Shown here one piece after another: positions 37,015 to 45,647 of a stretch of 64,000 nucleotides of DNA. This stretch comes from Ureibacillus acetophenoni. Its GTDB lineage: Bacteria; Bacillota; Bacilli; Bacillales_A; Planococcaceae. How positions within the stretch are numbered: the stretch's first letter is position 1; each line of letters opens with the position of its first letter. The notes under the pieces were generated by a model. It was given only the letters and a program-made list of their open reading frames with translations, was not told the origin of the DNA and did no database searches. The stretch is taken from positions 1 to 64,000 of the forward strand of contig NZ_OBQC01000018.1 in NCBI RefSeq assembly GCF_900220965.1, read 5' to 3'. Made by a program: the position numbers and the translations under genes.

Positions 37015-38211
37015 ATGAACACTGTAGTAAGACACGATCGACGTTGGTTTTTAACGTTGGTTATTATTGTAGGTATCTCAGGATTTTCCCAAGGGATGTT
37101 ACTACCCCTTATCTCAATTATTTTTGAGACAGATGGAGTTTCTACCACATTAAATGGATTAAATGCAACGGGTTTATACATAGGTACGTTATTAATTTCC
37201 CCATTTGTCGAACAACCATTACGAAAATTTGGATATAAACCAATTATCATTGTTGGTGGAGCAATTGTCTTTGTATCTCTTTTAATGTTTCCACTATGGA
37301 AACATGTCGTTTTCTGGTTTGTTTTGAGATTATTAATTGGGATTGGCGATCATTGTTTGCATTTCGCTACGCAAACTTGGCTAACAAGCTCAGCTCCACA
37401 AGGAAAGTTAGGAAAGAGTATGGCAATTTACGGATTGTCCTTTGGAGTAGGGTTTGCTGTTGGCCCATTAATGACACCACTTCTAAGAATCTCTGAGTCA
37501 TTGCCATTTATCGTTTCATCTATTTTATGTTTAATGGCATGGTCGCTTGTATTTTTTATCCACAATGAGCACCCTGCAGTTCTTGCAGGTGATGCGAAGC
37601 AATCAAATAGCTTTACAAGATATAAGTTAAGCTTTAAATATGCGTGGTTTGCATTTTTACCACCTTTTGCTTATGGTGCTCTAGAAACTTCTTTGAACGC
37701 ATTATTCCCTGTATACGCATTACGTATGGATTTTGATCTAACAATGGTGTCGATTATTATTTCATCCTTTTCAATTGGCGGAATAATTACCCAGGTACCA
37801 CTTGGTCTACTTGGTGATCGTATTGGAAGAAGAAAAGTAATTTTAATAAGTATTTTTGTAGGAACTATAGGTTTTGGAGTTGGAAGTTTCCTTGAAGACT
37901 CGGAAATTTTAGTAGCATTTGTATTTTTAACTTGTGGAATGTTCCTTGGATCCATATTCTCATTAGGTATAACTTATATGGCAGATTTAACACCTAAAGA
38001 ATTACTTCCTACAGGGAATCTGTTGTGTGGAATATTTTTCAGTTTAGGAAGCCTACTTGGACCATTTGTTGGTGGCTTATATTTACAAGTTGTCGAAGGG
38101 ATTAGTTTTTTAATTTTCATGTCTTCTGTATTATTAATTATTTTTATTATTTTAATAATCTTTAGTAAAGAAACCAATATTGCAGAAACAAAAGGTAGTG
38201 AGGCAAAGTAA
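37015..38211 (+). CDS. MFS transporter (drug/metabolite efflux type)
   Basis: A 398-residue 12-helix major facilitator. The loop 2-3 motif is partly kept (LRKFGYKP), and the second-half equivalent GDRIGRRK is clear near residue 270. Similar in size to B. subtilis YfkF, an MFS protein of unknown substrate. ATG 37015 is chosen because GGAGG (37004-37008) lies six bases upstream; a second ATG at 37011 is out of frame. The upstream 300 bases hold an inverted repeat (36812-36866) and array A. Confidence 0.88.
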   Translation: MNTVVRHDRRWFLTLVIIVGISGFSQGMLLPLISIIFETDGVSTTLNGLNATGLYIGTLLISPFVEQPLRKFGYKPIIIVGGAIVFVSLLMFPLWKHVVFWFVLRLLIGIGDHCLHFATQTWLTSSAPQGKLGKSMAIYGLSFGVGFAVGPLMTPLLRISESLPFIVSSILCLMAWSLVFFIHNEHPAVLAGDAKQSNSFTRYKLSFKYAWFAFLPPFAYGALETSLNALFPVYALRMDFDLTMVSIIISSFSIGGIITQVPLGLLGDRIGRRKVILISIFVGTIGFGVGSFLEDSEILVAFVFLTCGMFLGSIFSLGITYMADLTPKELLPTGNLLCGIFFSLGSLLGPFVGGLYLQVVEGISFLIFMSSVLLIIFIILIIFSKETNIAETKGSEAK

Positions 38212-38230
38212 TTGCTTCCTACCTTTTTTA
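38191..38230 (+). terminator. terminator overlapping the end of the MFS gene
   Basis: An AAAGGTAG-type stem starts within the last codons (38191-38206) and pairs with 38212-38226 with mismatches, followed by a T-run. The stop codon sits in the loop region. Confidence 0.75.
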
Positions 38231-38240
38231 AATTGTCTAC

Positions 38241-38258
38241 AATTGTCAGAATTGTTTG
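38241..38258 (+). repeat. 18-bp direct repeat, left copy
   Basis: AATTGTCAGAATTGTTTG, identical to 42836-42853 and in the same orientation. Both copies are followed within a few bases by a GGTAC-containing segment. The pair brackets the five-gene symporter/dehydrogenase cluster. Confidence 0.8.
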
Positions 38259-38338
38259 GGTGACAGGTACACATACAACAACATAATTTTCTGAATATTC
38301 ACATAAGGTGTTAGAAAACTTTGTATGGGGGGGATTTT

Positions 38339-39778
38339 ATGTTAGTTACTTGGACCTGGGTCGTGACGATTGTTTTGAGTGCGGGATTCATTATTATGTC
38401 CCTTGTTTTTAGGAAGAAATCTAGTGAAAGCTTTATGCAATTTGCTATTGCAGGTGGGACTCTTCCATTCTTTCTAATTCTATTTACTGACATTGCGACA
38501 ATTATGGGTGTCGGGAACTTTATTGGTCATTCATCTAAAGGGTTTGAGACAGGGGTTGCCAATATTGTCTTTATCGTTGGGGAACAAGGATCGAAAATTA
38601 TTTTTGCATTATTGTTTGCAGGGTTTGCAGCTAGATTTACTTATAAGAGTATTGGGGAATTGCTAAATGATTTAATTCTTCGGGACAAAGTATCAAGGGC
38701 ATTGATCGGTATACTCACTTCTGCAATTATGATTGCATGGATTGGCGGTCAAGCAAAAGGAATGGGAGCTCTATTTGGGACATTTACCGGGATGGATCCA
38801 ATGCCATTAATTTTCTTCTTCTCGGCGGTATTCATCGCTTATACAATGATCGGCGGAATGTATTCGGTTGTATGGACTGATTTAATACAAGGTGCAGGAC
38901 TAACAATTCTTGCTATATGGTTTTACTACGTTGTGTTTGGAAAAATTGATTTTAGTTATGGAAAACTTACGCAAATGCTATCAGATGTTGGTGCAGCAGA
39001 ACTAACAACGTTAAATATTTCATTCTTTGAAGTTCTTACATTGTTTGTCACAGGATGTTTTGGTATTTTGGCAGCACAAGTATACTGGCAACGTAGTTTT
39101 GCTGCTAAAAATCCAAAAGCTGCGAGTCGTGCAATGCTTTATAGTGGATTCTTTGCAATTGGATTTACGGCATTAGCTTCTATTTCGGGGATGGTTATAA
39201 AGGCTTTAAATCCGGATGTGGAATCTGCAAATGCTATTTCATGGTTAATTATGAGTGAAATGTCTCAATTTGCAGCTGTGTTGTTCTTTATTCTAATTTT
39301 CTTAGCTGCGATTTCAAGTGCGTCTTCTCAATTACATTCAGCAGCGGTTGTAATTGTAAATGACTTAGTGATGCCATTTAAACCAGGAATGAAGGATAAA
39401 GCATTAGTTTCTTTATCGAAATGGCTAGTAGTCGTAGTTGGTGTATTTTCAATTTTGGCAGCATTATATTCTCAATCGATTATTAGCTTATTCGCCTTTG
39501 CCTACACGATGACAGGTGGTGGGGTTGTACCGGTATTAATCGTTGGTTTACTTTGGAAAACTAGAAAAGGCGAACAATTTGAAATGGGTTATCAAAACAG
39601 TAGAGTTTCCGTTTGGGGTGGAAGAATCGGCTTAGTATCTGGAGCTGTAGTATCAGTTGTATTCGGAATTTTATGGGGAGTATTAGTTTCAGCACTTTTA
39701 ACAATTATCGTTTCTTTAATATTACCGAACAAAAAAGATCCGAATGAAATTAACGCTAACGAAGTGGCAAAAGCTTAA
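38339..39778 (+). CDS. sodium:solute symporter family protein (SSS)
   Basis: A 479-residue Na+-coupled transporter with about 13 membrane helices. Family marks include GVGNFIGHSSKGFETG near residue 60, the WTDLIQG segment and the GxxxQxYWQR-type loop (AAQVYWQRSFAAK). It leads an operon of flavin and iron-sulfur oxidoreductase subunits, so it most likely imports their substrate (a proline-, glycine- or opine-like amine). A GGGGGG site lies just before ATG 38339. Confidence 0.88.
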   Translation: MLVTWTWVVTIVLSAGFIIMSLVFRKKSSESFMQFAIAGGTLPFFLILFTDIATIMGVGNFIGHSSKGFETGVANIVFIVGEQGSKIIFALLFAGFAARFTYKSIGELLNDLILRDKVSRALIGILTSAIMIAWIGGQAKGMGALFGTFTGMDPMPLIFFFSAVFIAYTMIGGMYSVVWTDLIQGAGLTILAIWFYYVVFGKIDFSYGKLTQMLSDVGAAELTTLNISFFEVLTLFVTGCFGILAAQVYWQRSFAAKNPKAASRAMLYSGFFAIGFTALASISGMVIKALNPDVESANAISWLIMSEMSQFAAVLFFILIFLAAISSASSQLHSAAVVIVNDLVMPFKPGMKDKALVSLSKWLVVVVGVFSILAALYSQSIISLFAFAYTMTGGGVVPVLIVGLLWKTRKGEQFEMGYQNSRVSVWGGRIGLVSGAVVSVVFGILWGVLVSALLTIIVSLILPNKKDPNEINANEVAKA

Positions 39779-39818
39779 TAACATAATAGTTTATGTGAGT
39801 AATTAGGAGGCCGGCAAG

Positions 39819-40970
39819 TTGAAACAAAAAGTGATAGTCATCGGTGGAGGAATTATAGGAACTTCAATCGCCTATTACCTTTCAAAAAATGAAGTAGATG
39901 TTACATTGTTTGAGTCAAAAGATATTGCTGCAGGTTCCTCTGGTTCTTGTGATCGAGCTATTATGATCCAGTCTAAAAAACCAGGACCAACTTTAGATTT
40001 AGCTTTAAAAAGCGCAGAAATGTACAAGACCCTTGAATTAGAATTGGAAGAAGATCTGGAGTACCGAAAAGGTGGAGGAATGATTTTAATTGAAAATGAA
40101 TTTGAACTAGAAGTCATTCAAGAAATGGTAGAAAGGCAAAATCAGGCTGGATTAGATGTCTCCATTATTAGTGGGGAAGATGCGAGAGAAAAAGTTCCTT
40201 TACTTTCCAAAAGTATCATTGCTTCAACTTGGTGGTCAGAAGATGCGGAAATAAATCCTATGGGGACAGCCTTTGCTTTTGCAAGGGCTGCCCAAAAAAG
40301 AAATGCAAAGATGGAATTAAATTATATCGTTCAAGGATTTCTAATTGAAAATGGTCGTGTTGTCGGAGTAAAAGCGAATAATGAGAACTTCTATGCAGAT
40401 GGCGTTGTAGTTTGTACAGGTGTTTGGACAAAAAGCCTACTTCAATCCATTAACATTGATGTACCAATTGTTCCGAGGAAAGGTGAGATTCTAGTAACAG
40501 AACGATTACCGAAAGTAATAGATTGCAATATTTTAAGCGGTTCTTATATTGCATCAAAGCTACAAAAAGGTAATGATAACCCTTATGGGATTGGGTTGGC
40601 AATTGGACAGACGAAGAGTGGAACTCTGTTAATCGGTGGATCTCGTGAATTCGTCGGTTTTGACAGTTCAACAAATAGTACAGTAATTAGAGAAATTGCA
40701 AAAAGGGCCGTACAAGCTTTTCCTTTTTTAAAAAATGTCAATTTAATTAGGACGTTTTCTGGTCTAAGGCCATTTACTCCAGACAATTTACCTATTTTAG
40801 GTGAGATTCCTAGTGTGGAAGGTTTATTTATAGCTGCAGGGCATGAGGGAGATGGAATAGCTTTAGCACCAATAACAGGAAAATTAATGGCAGAGATCAT
40901 CTGTGGACAAAATACAGATTTTGATATGGAACCTTTTAGTATTCAACGATTTGCGAATATGAAAATTTAA
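39819..40970 (+). CDS. FAD-dependent amine dehydrogenase, beta-type subunit (DAO family)
   Basis: A 383-residue D-amino-acid-oxidase-fold flavoprotein: N-terminal VIGGGIIGTSIAYYL binds FAD, and C-terminal GLRPFTPDNLPILGE and AAGHEGDGIALAP close the site. This matches the catalytic beta subunits of HcnC, sarcosine oxidase and LhpB (D-hydroxyproline dehydrogenase) types. The start is TTG 39819 with AGGAGG. The following small Fe-S protein, alpha-like flavoprotein and BFD-like protein supply the rest of the complex. The substrate is unknown. Confidence 0.85.
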   Translation: MKQKVIVIGGGIIGTSIAYYLSKNEVDVTLFESKDIAAGSSGSCDRAIMIQSKKPGPTLDLALKSAEMYKTLELELEEDLEYRKGGGMILIENEFELEVIQEMVERQNQAGLDVSIISGEDAREKVPLLSKSIIASTWWSEDAEINPMGTAFAFARAAQKRNAKMELNYIVQGFLIENGRVVGVKANNENFYADGVVVCTGVWTKSLLQSINIDVPIVPRKGEILVTERLPKVIDCNILSGSYIASKLQKGNDNPYGIGLAIGQTKSGTLLIGGSREFVGFDSSTNSTVIREIAKRAVQAFPFLKNVNLIRTFSGLRPFTPDNLPILGEIPSVEGLFIAAGHEGDGIALAPITGKLMAEIICGQNTDFDMEPFSIQRFANMKI

Positions 40971-41003
40971 AGTAGTTTGTATTATTTCTTTAGGAGAATC
41001 GTA

Positions 41004-41309
41004 ATGAAAAGGAAAGAAATACCATATAAAGACCTGAAATCAGATAAAGTCAGTTTCATCTTTAATGATATAACTGTTACAGGTGTTAGGGGACAACCTA
41101 TAGCGGTTGCTTTAATGTCTAATGGTATTTATACAATTAGACATTGTGAAGTTACTGGTGAGCCAAGAGGAATCTATTGTGGAATCGGACATTGCTACGA
41201 ATGTAGGGCTACTGTCAATGGGATTCCAAGCAAACGAACATGTTTAACTTTAATAGAAGAAGGTATGATCGTCTCGAGTGATACAGACATTAGCTATGGA
41301 GCTGAATAA
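41004..41309 (+). CDS. small 2Fe-2S ferredoxin-like subunit (HcnA/LhpF type)
   Basis: A 101-residue protein with one plant-type [2Fe-2S] motif, C-G-I-G-H-C-Y-E-C followed by a distal Cys in KRTC about 16 residues later. It corresponds to the gamma subunit of multi-subunit amine dehydrogenases, passing electrons between flavins. ATG 41004 has TTAGGAGAA upstream. The next gene starts two bases after its stop. Confidence 0.86.
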   Translation: MKRKEIPYKDLKSDKVSFIFNDITVTGVRGQPIAVALMSNGIYTIRHCEVTGEPRGIYCGIGHCYECRATVNGIPSKRTCLTLIEEGMIVSSDTDISYGAE

Positions 41310-41311
41310 AG

Positions 41312-42541
41312 ATGGATGTGGATGTATTAATAGTAGGAGCAGGTCCAGCAGGTATAGTATCTTCAATTGAACTTGCAAAACGAGGTCTTAAGGTAGTCGT
41401 CATAGATGAATACTACAAACCTGGAGGCCGCCTGTTAGGTCAACTATATGAAGATCCAAATCTTCCAAAGGAAAATAATCTTTGGGATGGTAAAGTAATC
41501 GCATCAAAATTAACGGAGGAAGCAGTTGCGCTAGGTGTCACTATTCTATGTGAAACAACTGCCTGGAAGATTGAAGAACAATTTATAGTTTATATAACGG
41601 ATACTACTGTAAAAGAAATTCATACTAAAGCAATTATATTAGCTACCGGAGCTATAGAAAAAGCTTTACCAGTTAAAGGGTGGACTAAAGTAGGGGCAAT
41701 AAGTGTCGGAGCAGCCCAGACATTTACGAATCTTCATAATGTGAAAGTAGGAAGTAATGTAGTTTTTGTTGGAATTGACCCACTTTCAATTTCTGTTGCA
41801 TTAGAAATGAAACATGCAGGTATTAATGTGCTAGGAATGTTTTTACCGGCTCCTTCAATGCTAGTTAGTGAGAAGAGTAACCCAAAAATAACGTTAGAAA
41901 CCCTAGCTTTAGCATCTAATTTAGCACCAAATAAACTATTTCGGATTTTCGGGAAATTTGTAAAAGGAAAAATATCAAATTTAGTACTGAGTATGTTGAA
42001 GTTTAATTTAATAAAAATTAATGGAATTCCTATTTATTTAAGAAAGGCAGTTACGGAAATAAATGGGAAACGGAAAGTTGAAAGTGTAACGATAAAGAAA
42101 CTCTCAGTAAAAGGTCAAATAAACCGAGATCAAGAAAAGACCCTTTATGTTAATACTGTTTGCTTGTCAGGAGGTTTATTACCTTTAGTTGATAGTTCAC
42201 AGTTAGTTAACTGCGAGATGGTAGACATTCCGAAATTGGGCGGTATTGTCCCTTTACATAACCAATTTTTAAAAACGACGATTGATGGTGTGTATGTAGC
42301 CGGTAATATAACTGGTATAGAGGGTGCAAAAGTAGCGATGGCCCAAGGTAAACTTGCTGCTTTAAGTTTGTTATATGATCTTCAATTAGTGGAGCAAGAT
42401 GAGGTTATAGAGGCCTTTGAATCTGTTGAAGTAGCTAGAATTGAATCACCATTACAATTCTATCCTGAAATTAAAATAGGAAGACAAATTATGAAAGACA
42501 AATGGGAAGAGTTTCAGGGAGTAAGGGGCGTTGTTAATTGA
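41312..42541 (+). CDS. FAD/NAD(P)-dependent oxidoreductase, alpha-type subunit lacking its BFD tail
   Basis: A 409-residue flavoprotein of the sarcosine-oxidase-alpha/HcnB/OoxA type. N-terminal LIVGAGPAGIVSSIEL binds FAD, a GRLLGQ segment follows, ILATGAIEKALPVKGW is the classical second motif, and YVAGNITGIEGAKVA is the C-terminal FAD contact. Relatives of this type usually carry a BFD-like [2Fe-2S] domain at the C terminus. Here that domain is a separate gene whose TTG start overlaps this stop (TTGA). Confidence 0.85.
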   Translation: MDVDVLIVGAGPAGIVSSIELAKRGLKVVVIDEYYKPGGRLLGQLYEDPNLPKENNLWDGKVIASKLTEEAVALGVTILCETTAWKIEEQFIVYITDTTVKEIHTKAIILATGAIEKALPVKGWTKVGAISVGAAQTFTNLHNVKVGSNVVFVGIDPLSISVALEMKHAGINVLGMFLPAPSMLVSEKSNPKITLETLALASNLAPNKLFRIFGKFVKGKISNLVLSMLKFNLIKINGIPIYLRKAVTEINGKRKVESVTIKKLSVKGQINRDQEKTLYVNTVCLSGGLLPLVDSSQLVNCEMVDIPKLGGIVPLHNQFLKTTIDGVYVAGNITGIEGAKVAMAQGKLAALSLLYDLQLVEQDEVIEAFESVEVARIESPLQFYPEIKIGRQIMKDKWEEFQGVRGVVN

Positions 42542-42786
42542 GCGATATAATCATTTGTCGTTGTGAAGGGGTTCGTTTACACGAAATTCTAGCTTCAATT
42601 GAAGATGGTGCAAATTCAGTTCAAGGAATAAAAAAACGTTGCAGAGTTGGAATGGGTTATTGCCAAGGTAGAACATGTCAACCTGTAATTAGAGAAGTGC
42701 TAATTAATAAATTAGGTTCAAACCCAATAGACCGAACTTCAAAAATTCAATCCCCTATTCGACCGGTACTATTGAGGGATTTATAA
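42538..42786 (+). CDS. BFD-like [2Fe-2S]-binding protein, split tail of the alpha subunit
   Basis: An 82-residue protein with the BFD fingerprint: CRCEG near the N terminus and CRVGMGYCQGRTC about 30 residues later, giving the four cluster cysteines. The start is TTG 42538, overlapping the previous stop by four bases, with AAGGGGCG upstream. Its length and content match the C-terminal domain of OoxA/HcnB-like alpha subunits, so the pair probably arose by gene fission and works as one unit. Confidence 0.82.
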   Translation: MSDIIICRCEGVRLHEILASIEDGANSVQGIKKRCRVGMGYCQGRTCQPVIREVLINKLGSNPIDRTSKIQSPIRPVLLRDL

Positions 42787-42824
42787 AAAAGAGAAGGCTC
42801 TACCGACAAAATCGAGTAGAGCCT
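42787..42824 (-). terminator. intrinsic terminator after nspC
   Basis: A 9-bp stem (42795-42803 with 42816-42824) plus inner CGA/TCG pairs; the T-run lies on the minus-strand exit. It may also stop the convergent plus-strand operon. Confidence 0.75.
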
Positions 42825-42835
42825 AAATTGTATTG

Positions 42836-42853
42836 AATTGTCAGAATTGTTTG
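42836..42853 (+). repeat. 18-bp direct repeat, right copy
   Basis: Identical to 38241-38258. It is followed by TGTACCTGGTAC, where the left copy has GGTGACAGGTAC. Confidence 0.8.
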
Positions 42854-42869
42854 TGTACCTGGTACAACC

Positions 42870-44009
42870 TTAAGACAATCTATTTCGATAATCTTCATAA
42901 CTGAAGCTGCGAACGACTTTAACGCCCTCTTCTTCGTTATATAAGCAAATGCTTGGTAAGTTGACACCATTAAACATATGGTTTTTCACCATTGTGTAAT
43001 GGGCCATATCAGTGAAGACAACTTTGTCTCCTGCCTTTAATGGTTGATCGAAAGAGTAATCCCCGATCACATCTCCAGCCAGACAAGTCATTCCACCTAA
43101 ACGATATGTATGTGCTTTATCGTTTGGTGTACTTGCACCGATAATTTGTGGGCGATATGGCATTTCTAGAACGTCTGGCATATGACATGTTGCAGAACTA
43201 TCTAAAATCGCGATATCCATACCATTTTTCACAACATCTAGAACTGTTGTTACTAGGTAACCAGTATTTAAAGCAATCGCTTCACCTGGCTCTAAAATGA
43301 CATGTACATCATATTTCTCTTTAATATAGTTAATTAAGTTAACTAACTTATCCACATCATAATCTGGGCGAGTAATATGGTGGCCACCACCAAAGTTTAC
43401 CCACTTCATTTGATGTAGGTAAGGACCGTACTTTTCCTCAAAGTGAGGAAGGATACGTTCTAAAACATCAGAGTTTTGCTCACACATCGCATGGAAATGA
43501 ATTCCTTCAACACCGTCTAATTCGTCGGGACGGAATTGGTCAAATGGAATACCTAAGCGAGAGTTTAGCGCACAAGGATCATATAATTCTGTTTCAACTT
43601 CAGAGTATCCCGGGTTTACACGTAATCCAATAGAAACGTGTTTATCTAAACTTTGGACTTTTTCTTTGTATTTATTTAATTGATCAAATGAGTTAAATAC
43701 AATATGATCTACGTATTTTAAATACTCATCAATTTCATGCTCTGCATATGCAGGTGCGTATGCATGCACTTCTTTTCCAAACTCTTCGTACCCTAAGCGT
43801 GCCTCGAATAATGAGCTAGATGTGATCCCTTTTAGATATTGATTTACCATTGGGAAAGTTGAAAACATCGAAAATCCCTTTAATGCTAATAAAATATCGC
43901 AACCAGTTCGATCTTGAACAGATTTTAAAATTTCTAAATTACGTTTAAGCAAGCGCTCGTCTACAATATAGCTAGGTGAAGGCACTTGTGTCCAATCGAT
44001 TTGTTTCAT
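42870..44009 (-). CDS. nspC: carboxynorspermidine/carboxyspermidine decarboxylase
   Basis: A 379-residue PLP enzyme of the alanine-racemase-fold decarboxylases. The PLP lysine is in LLALKGFSMF, the glycine-rich phosphate site in VNFGGGHH, and the active-site cysteine region in SSATCHMPD. It decarboxylates carboxy(nor)spermidine, the last step of the aspartate-semialdehyde route to spermidine or norspermidine. The ATG abuts the dehydrogenase stop codon, forming a two-gene operon. The product made here cannot be decided from sequence. Confidence 0.92.
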   Translation of the reverse strand: MKQIDWTQVPSPSYIVDERLLKRNLEILKSVQDRTGCDILLALKGFSMFSTFPMVNQYLKGITSSSLFEARLGYEEFGKEVHAYAPAYAEHEIDEYLKYVDHIVFNSFDQLNKYKEKVQSLDKHVSIGLRVNPGYSEVETELYDPCALNSRLGIPFDQFRPDELDGVEGIHFHAMCEQNSDVLERILPHFEEKYGPYLHQMKWVNFGGGHHITRPDYDVDKLVNLINYIKEKYDVHVILEPGEAIALNTGYLVTTVLDVVKNGMDIAILDSSATCHMPDVLEMPYRPQIIGASTPNDKAHTYRLGGMTCLAGDVIGDYSFDQPLKAGDKVVFTDMAHYTMVKNHMFNGVNLPSICLYNEEEGVKVVRSFSYEDYRNRLS

Positions 44010-45236
44010 TTATTTAGCCTCTTCTTTTTCAAGATCAAGGTCGATTAGTTCAGGATTGAAGCTTTCTTGCCATGGTAGACCCCATTTGTTTAATGCTTCC
44101 ATGAATGGATCTGGATCGAACTCTTCTACATTATATACACCAGGTTTTTGCCAAGTACCGTTCATTACAAGCATTGCACCAATCATAGCTGGTACACCTG
44201 TTGTGTAAGAAATTGCTTGTGAACCAACTTCGCGATAACATTCTTCATGGTCACAAACGTTATATACATAGTACGTTTTTTCTTCGCCGTCTTTAATACC
44301 GCGTGCAATAACACCGATATTTGTTTTCCCTTTTGTACGTGGCCCAAGAGAAGCTGGATCTGGTAATACTGCTTTTAAGAATTGTAATGGTTGAATCATT
44401 TTACCTTCGAATTCGATAGGCTCAATGGATGTCATACCAACATTTTCTAAAACATTTAAGTGAGTGATATATTTTTGGGAGAACGTCATCCAGAAGCGGA
44501 TTTGTTTAATTCCCGTAATGTTTTTTGCTAAAGATTCTAATTCTTCGTGGTATAGAAGGTACATATCTTTAGGTCCAATTTCAGGGAAGTTATATACCTC
44601 TTTGTATTCTAAAGGTTCAGTTTCAACCCATTCTCCTTCTTTCCAGTAACGGCCATTCGCTGTAATTTCACGAATATTAATTTCTGGGTTGAAGTTTGTA
44701 GCGAAAGGATACCCGTGGTCACCCGCATTCGCATCTAAAATATCGATATAGTGGATTTCATCGAAATAGTGTTTTAGTGCGTATGCACTGAATACACCTG
44801 TTACACCTGGGTCAAATCCGCTACCTAATAGTGCAGTAAGACCAGCTTTTTCGAATTTTTCTTTATATGCCCATTGCCATTTATATTCAAACTTAGCTGT
44901 TTCAGGTGGCTCGTAGTTTGCAGTATCTACGTAGTGAACACCTGTTGCTAAACATGCATCCATAATTGTTAAGTCTTGATATGGTAAAGCTACGTTAATT
45001 ACCACATCTGGTTTAAATCCATTGATTAATTCAATTAGTTCGTCCACATTATCCGCATCTACTTGAGCTGTATGGATAATTGTTTTACCGCCGTCTAATT
45101 TTTCTTTTAAAGCGTCACATTTTGACTTCGTTCGACTAGCGATCATAATCTCCTCGAACACTTCTGAATTTTGTACACATTTGTGCACGACTACACTAGC
45201 TACACCGCCAGCACCAATAATCAATGCTTTACCCAA
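44010..45236 (-). CDS. carboxynorspermidine/carboxyspermidine dehydrogenase (saccharopine-dehydrogenase-like)
   Basis: A 408-residue NAD(P)H-dependent enzyme joining aspartate beta-semialdehyde to a diamine. N-terminal ALIIGAGGVASVVVHKC binds the nucleotide, and TALLGSGFDPGVTGVF, in the saccharopine dehydrogenase fold, lies near residue 140. The start is TTG 45236 with AAGGAGGT nine bases upstream. Its stop is contiguous with the nspC start. This route avoids the S-adenosylmethionine decarboxylase and aminopropyltransferase of B. subtilis. Confidence 0.9.
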   Translation of the reverse strand: MGKALIIGAGGVASVVVHKCVQNSEVFEEIMIASRTKSKCDALKEKLDGGKTIIHTAQVDADNVDELIELINGFKPDVVINVALPYQDLTIMDACLATGVHYVDTANYEPPETAKFEYKWQWAYKEKFEKAGLTALLGSGFDPGVTGVFSAYALKHYFDEIHYIDILDANAGDHGYPFATNFNPEINIREITANGRYWKEGEWVETEPLEYKEVYNFPEIGPKDMYLLYHEELESLAKNITGIKQIRFWMTFSQKYITHLNVLENVGMTSIEPIEFEGKMIQPLQFLKAVLPDPASLGPRTKGKTNIGVIARGIKDGEEKTYYVYNVCDHEECYREVGSQAISYTTGVPAMIGAMLVMNGTWQKPGVYNVEEFDPDPFMEALNKWGLPWQESFNPELIDLDLEKEEAK

Positions 45237-45466
45237 TTCCTTATTACCTCCTTAATGAGATCGTCTATATTATGTGCTACAAATATTCGCACAATAAAAC
45301 AGATTATACAGAATTTACTTTTTCGTATCAATGACTTTTTTTCAAAATATTACATGAAATGTAGAACATTTTCTACTAGTTGTTCACTTTCTATTATCCC
45401 TACGAAATTATAGGTTAAACCAAATGAATGAAATTATGTTTCATTTATTGATTCGAGATGGAAATA

Positions 45467-45539
45467 TGTCCGATAAATCCAAAATAGTGTCCGATATTCC
45501 AAACAAAGTGTCCAATAAACTCTGAAAACTGTCCGATAA
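45467..45539 (+). repeat. 21-bp-period decamer array C (core TGTCCGATAA)
   Basis: Four copies start at 45467, 45488, 45509 and 45530, exactly 21 bp apart: TGTCCGATAA, TGTCCGATAT, TGTCCAATAA, TGTCCGATAA. Filler sequences differ. The core shares its TG-x-C frame and ATAA end with arrays A and B but has a different centre. It lies between the divergent polyamine and GntR operons. Confidence 0.85.
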
Positions 45540-45566
45540 CCATAAAAATACAAGAAACAAGAATTT

Positions 45567-45612
45567 TGTTCTAGTCAATATAGAACACATTTGTTATAAT
45601 GAATATAGAACA
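45567..45612 (+). promoter_or_regulatory. promoter and operator of the GntR operon
   Basis: -35 TAGTCA (45572-45577), 17-base spacer, -10 TATAAT (45595-45600). A perfect inverted repeat TGTTCTA (45567-45573) / TAGAACA (45581-45587) covers the -35, and a third half-site TAGAACA (45606-45612) lies just past the -10. This layout suits autorepression by the GntR protein. Confidence 0.68.
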
Positions 45613-45647
45613 GATACAAAGAAACAAACAGATTGGAGAGTCTAAAT

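Noticed and set aside
36858..37127. An 89-residue plus-strand frame overlapping the MFS start
   Set aside because: It has no ribosome site and overlaps the better supported transporter start in another frame.
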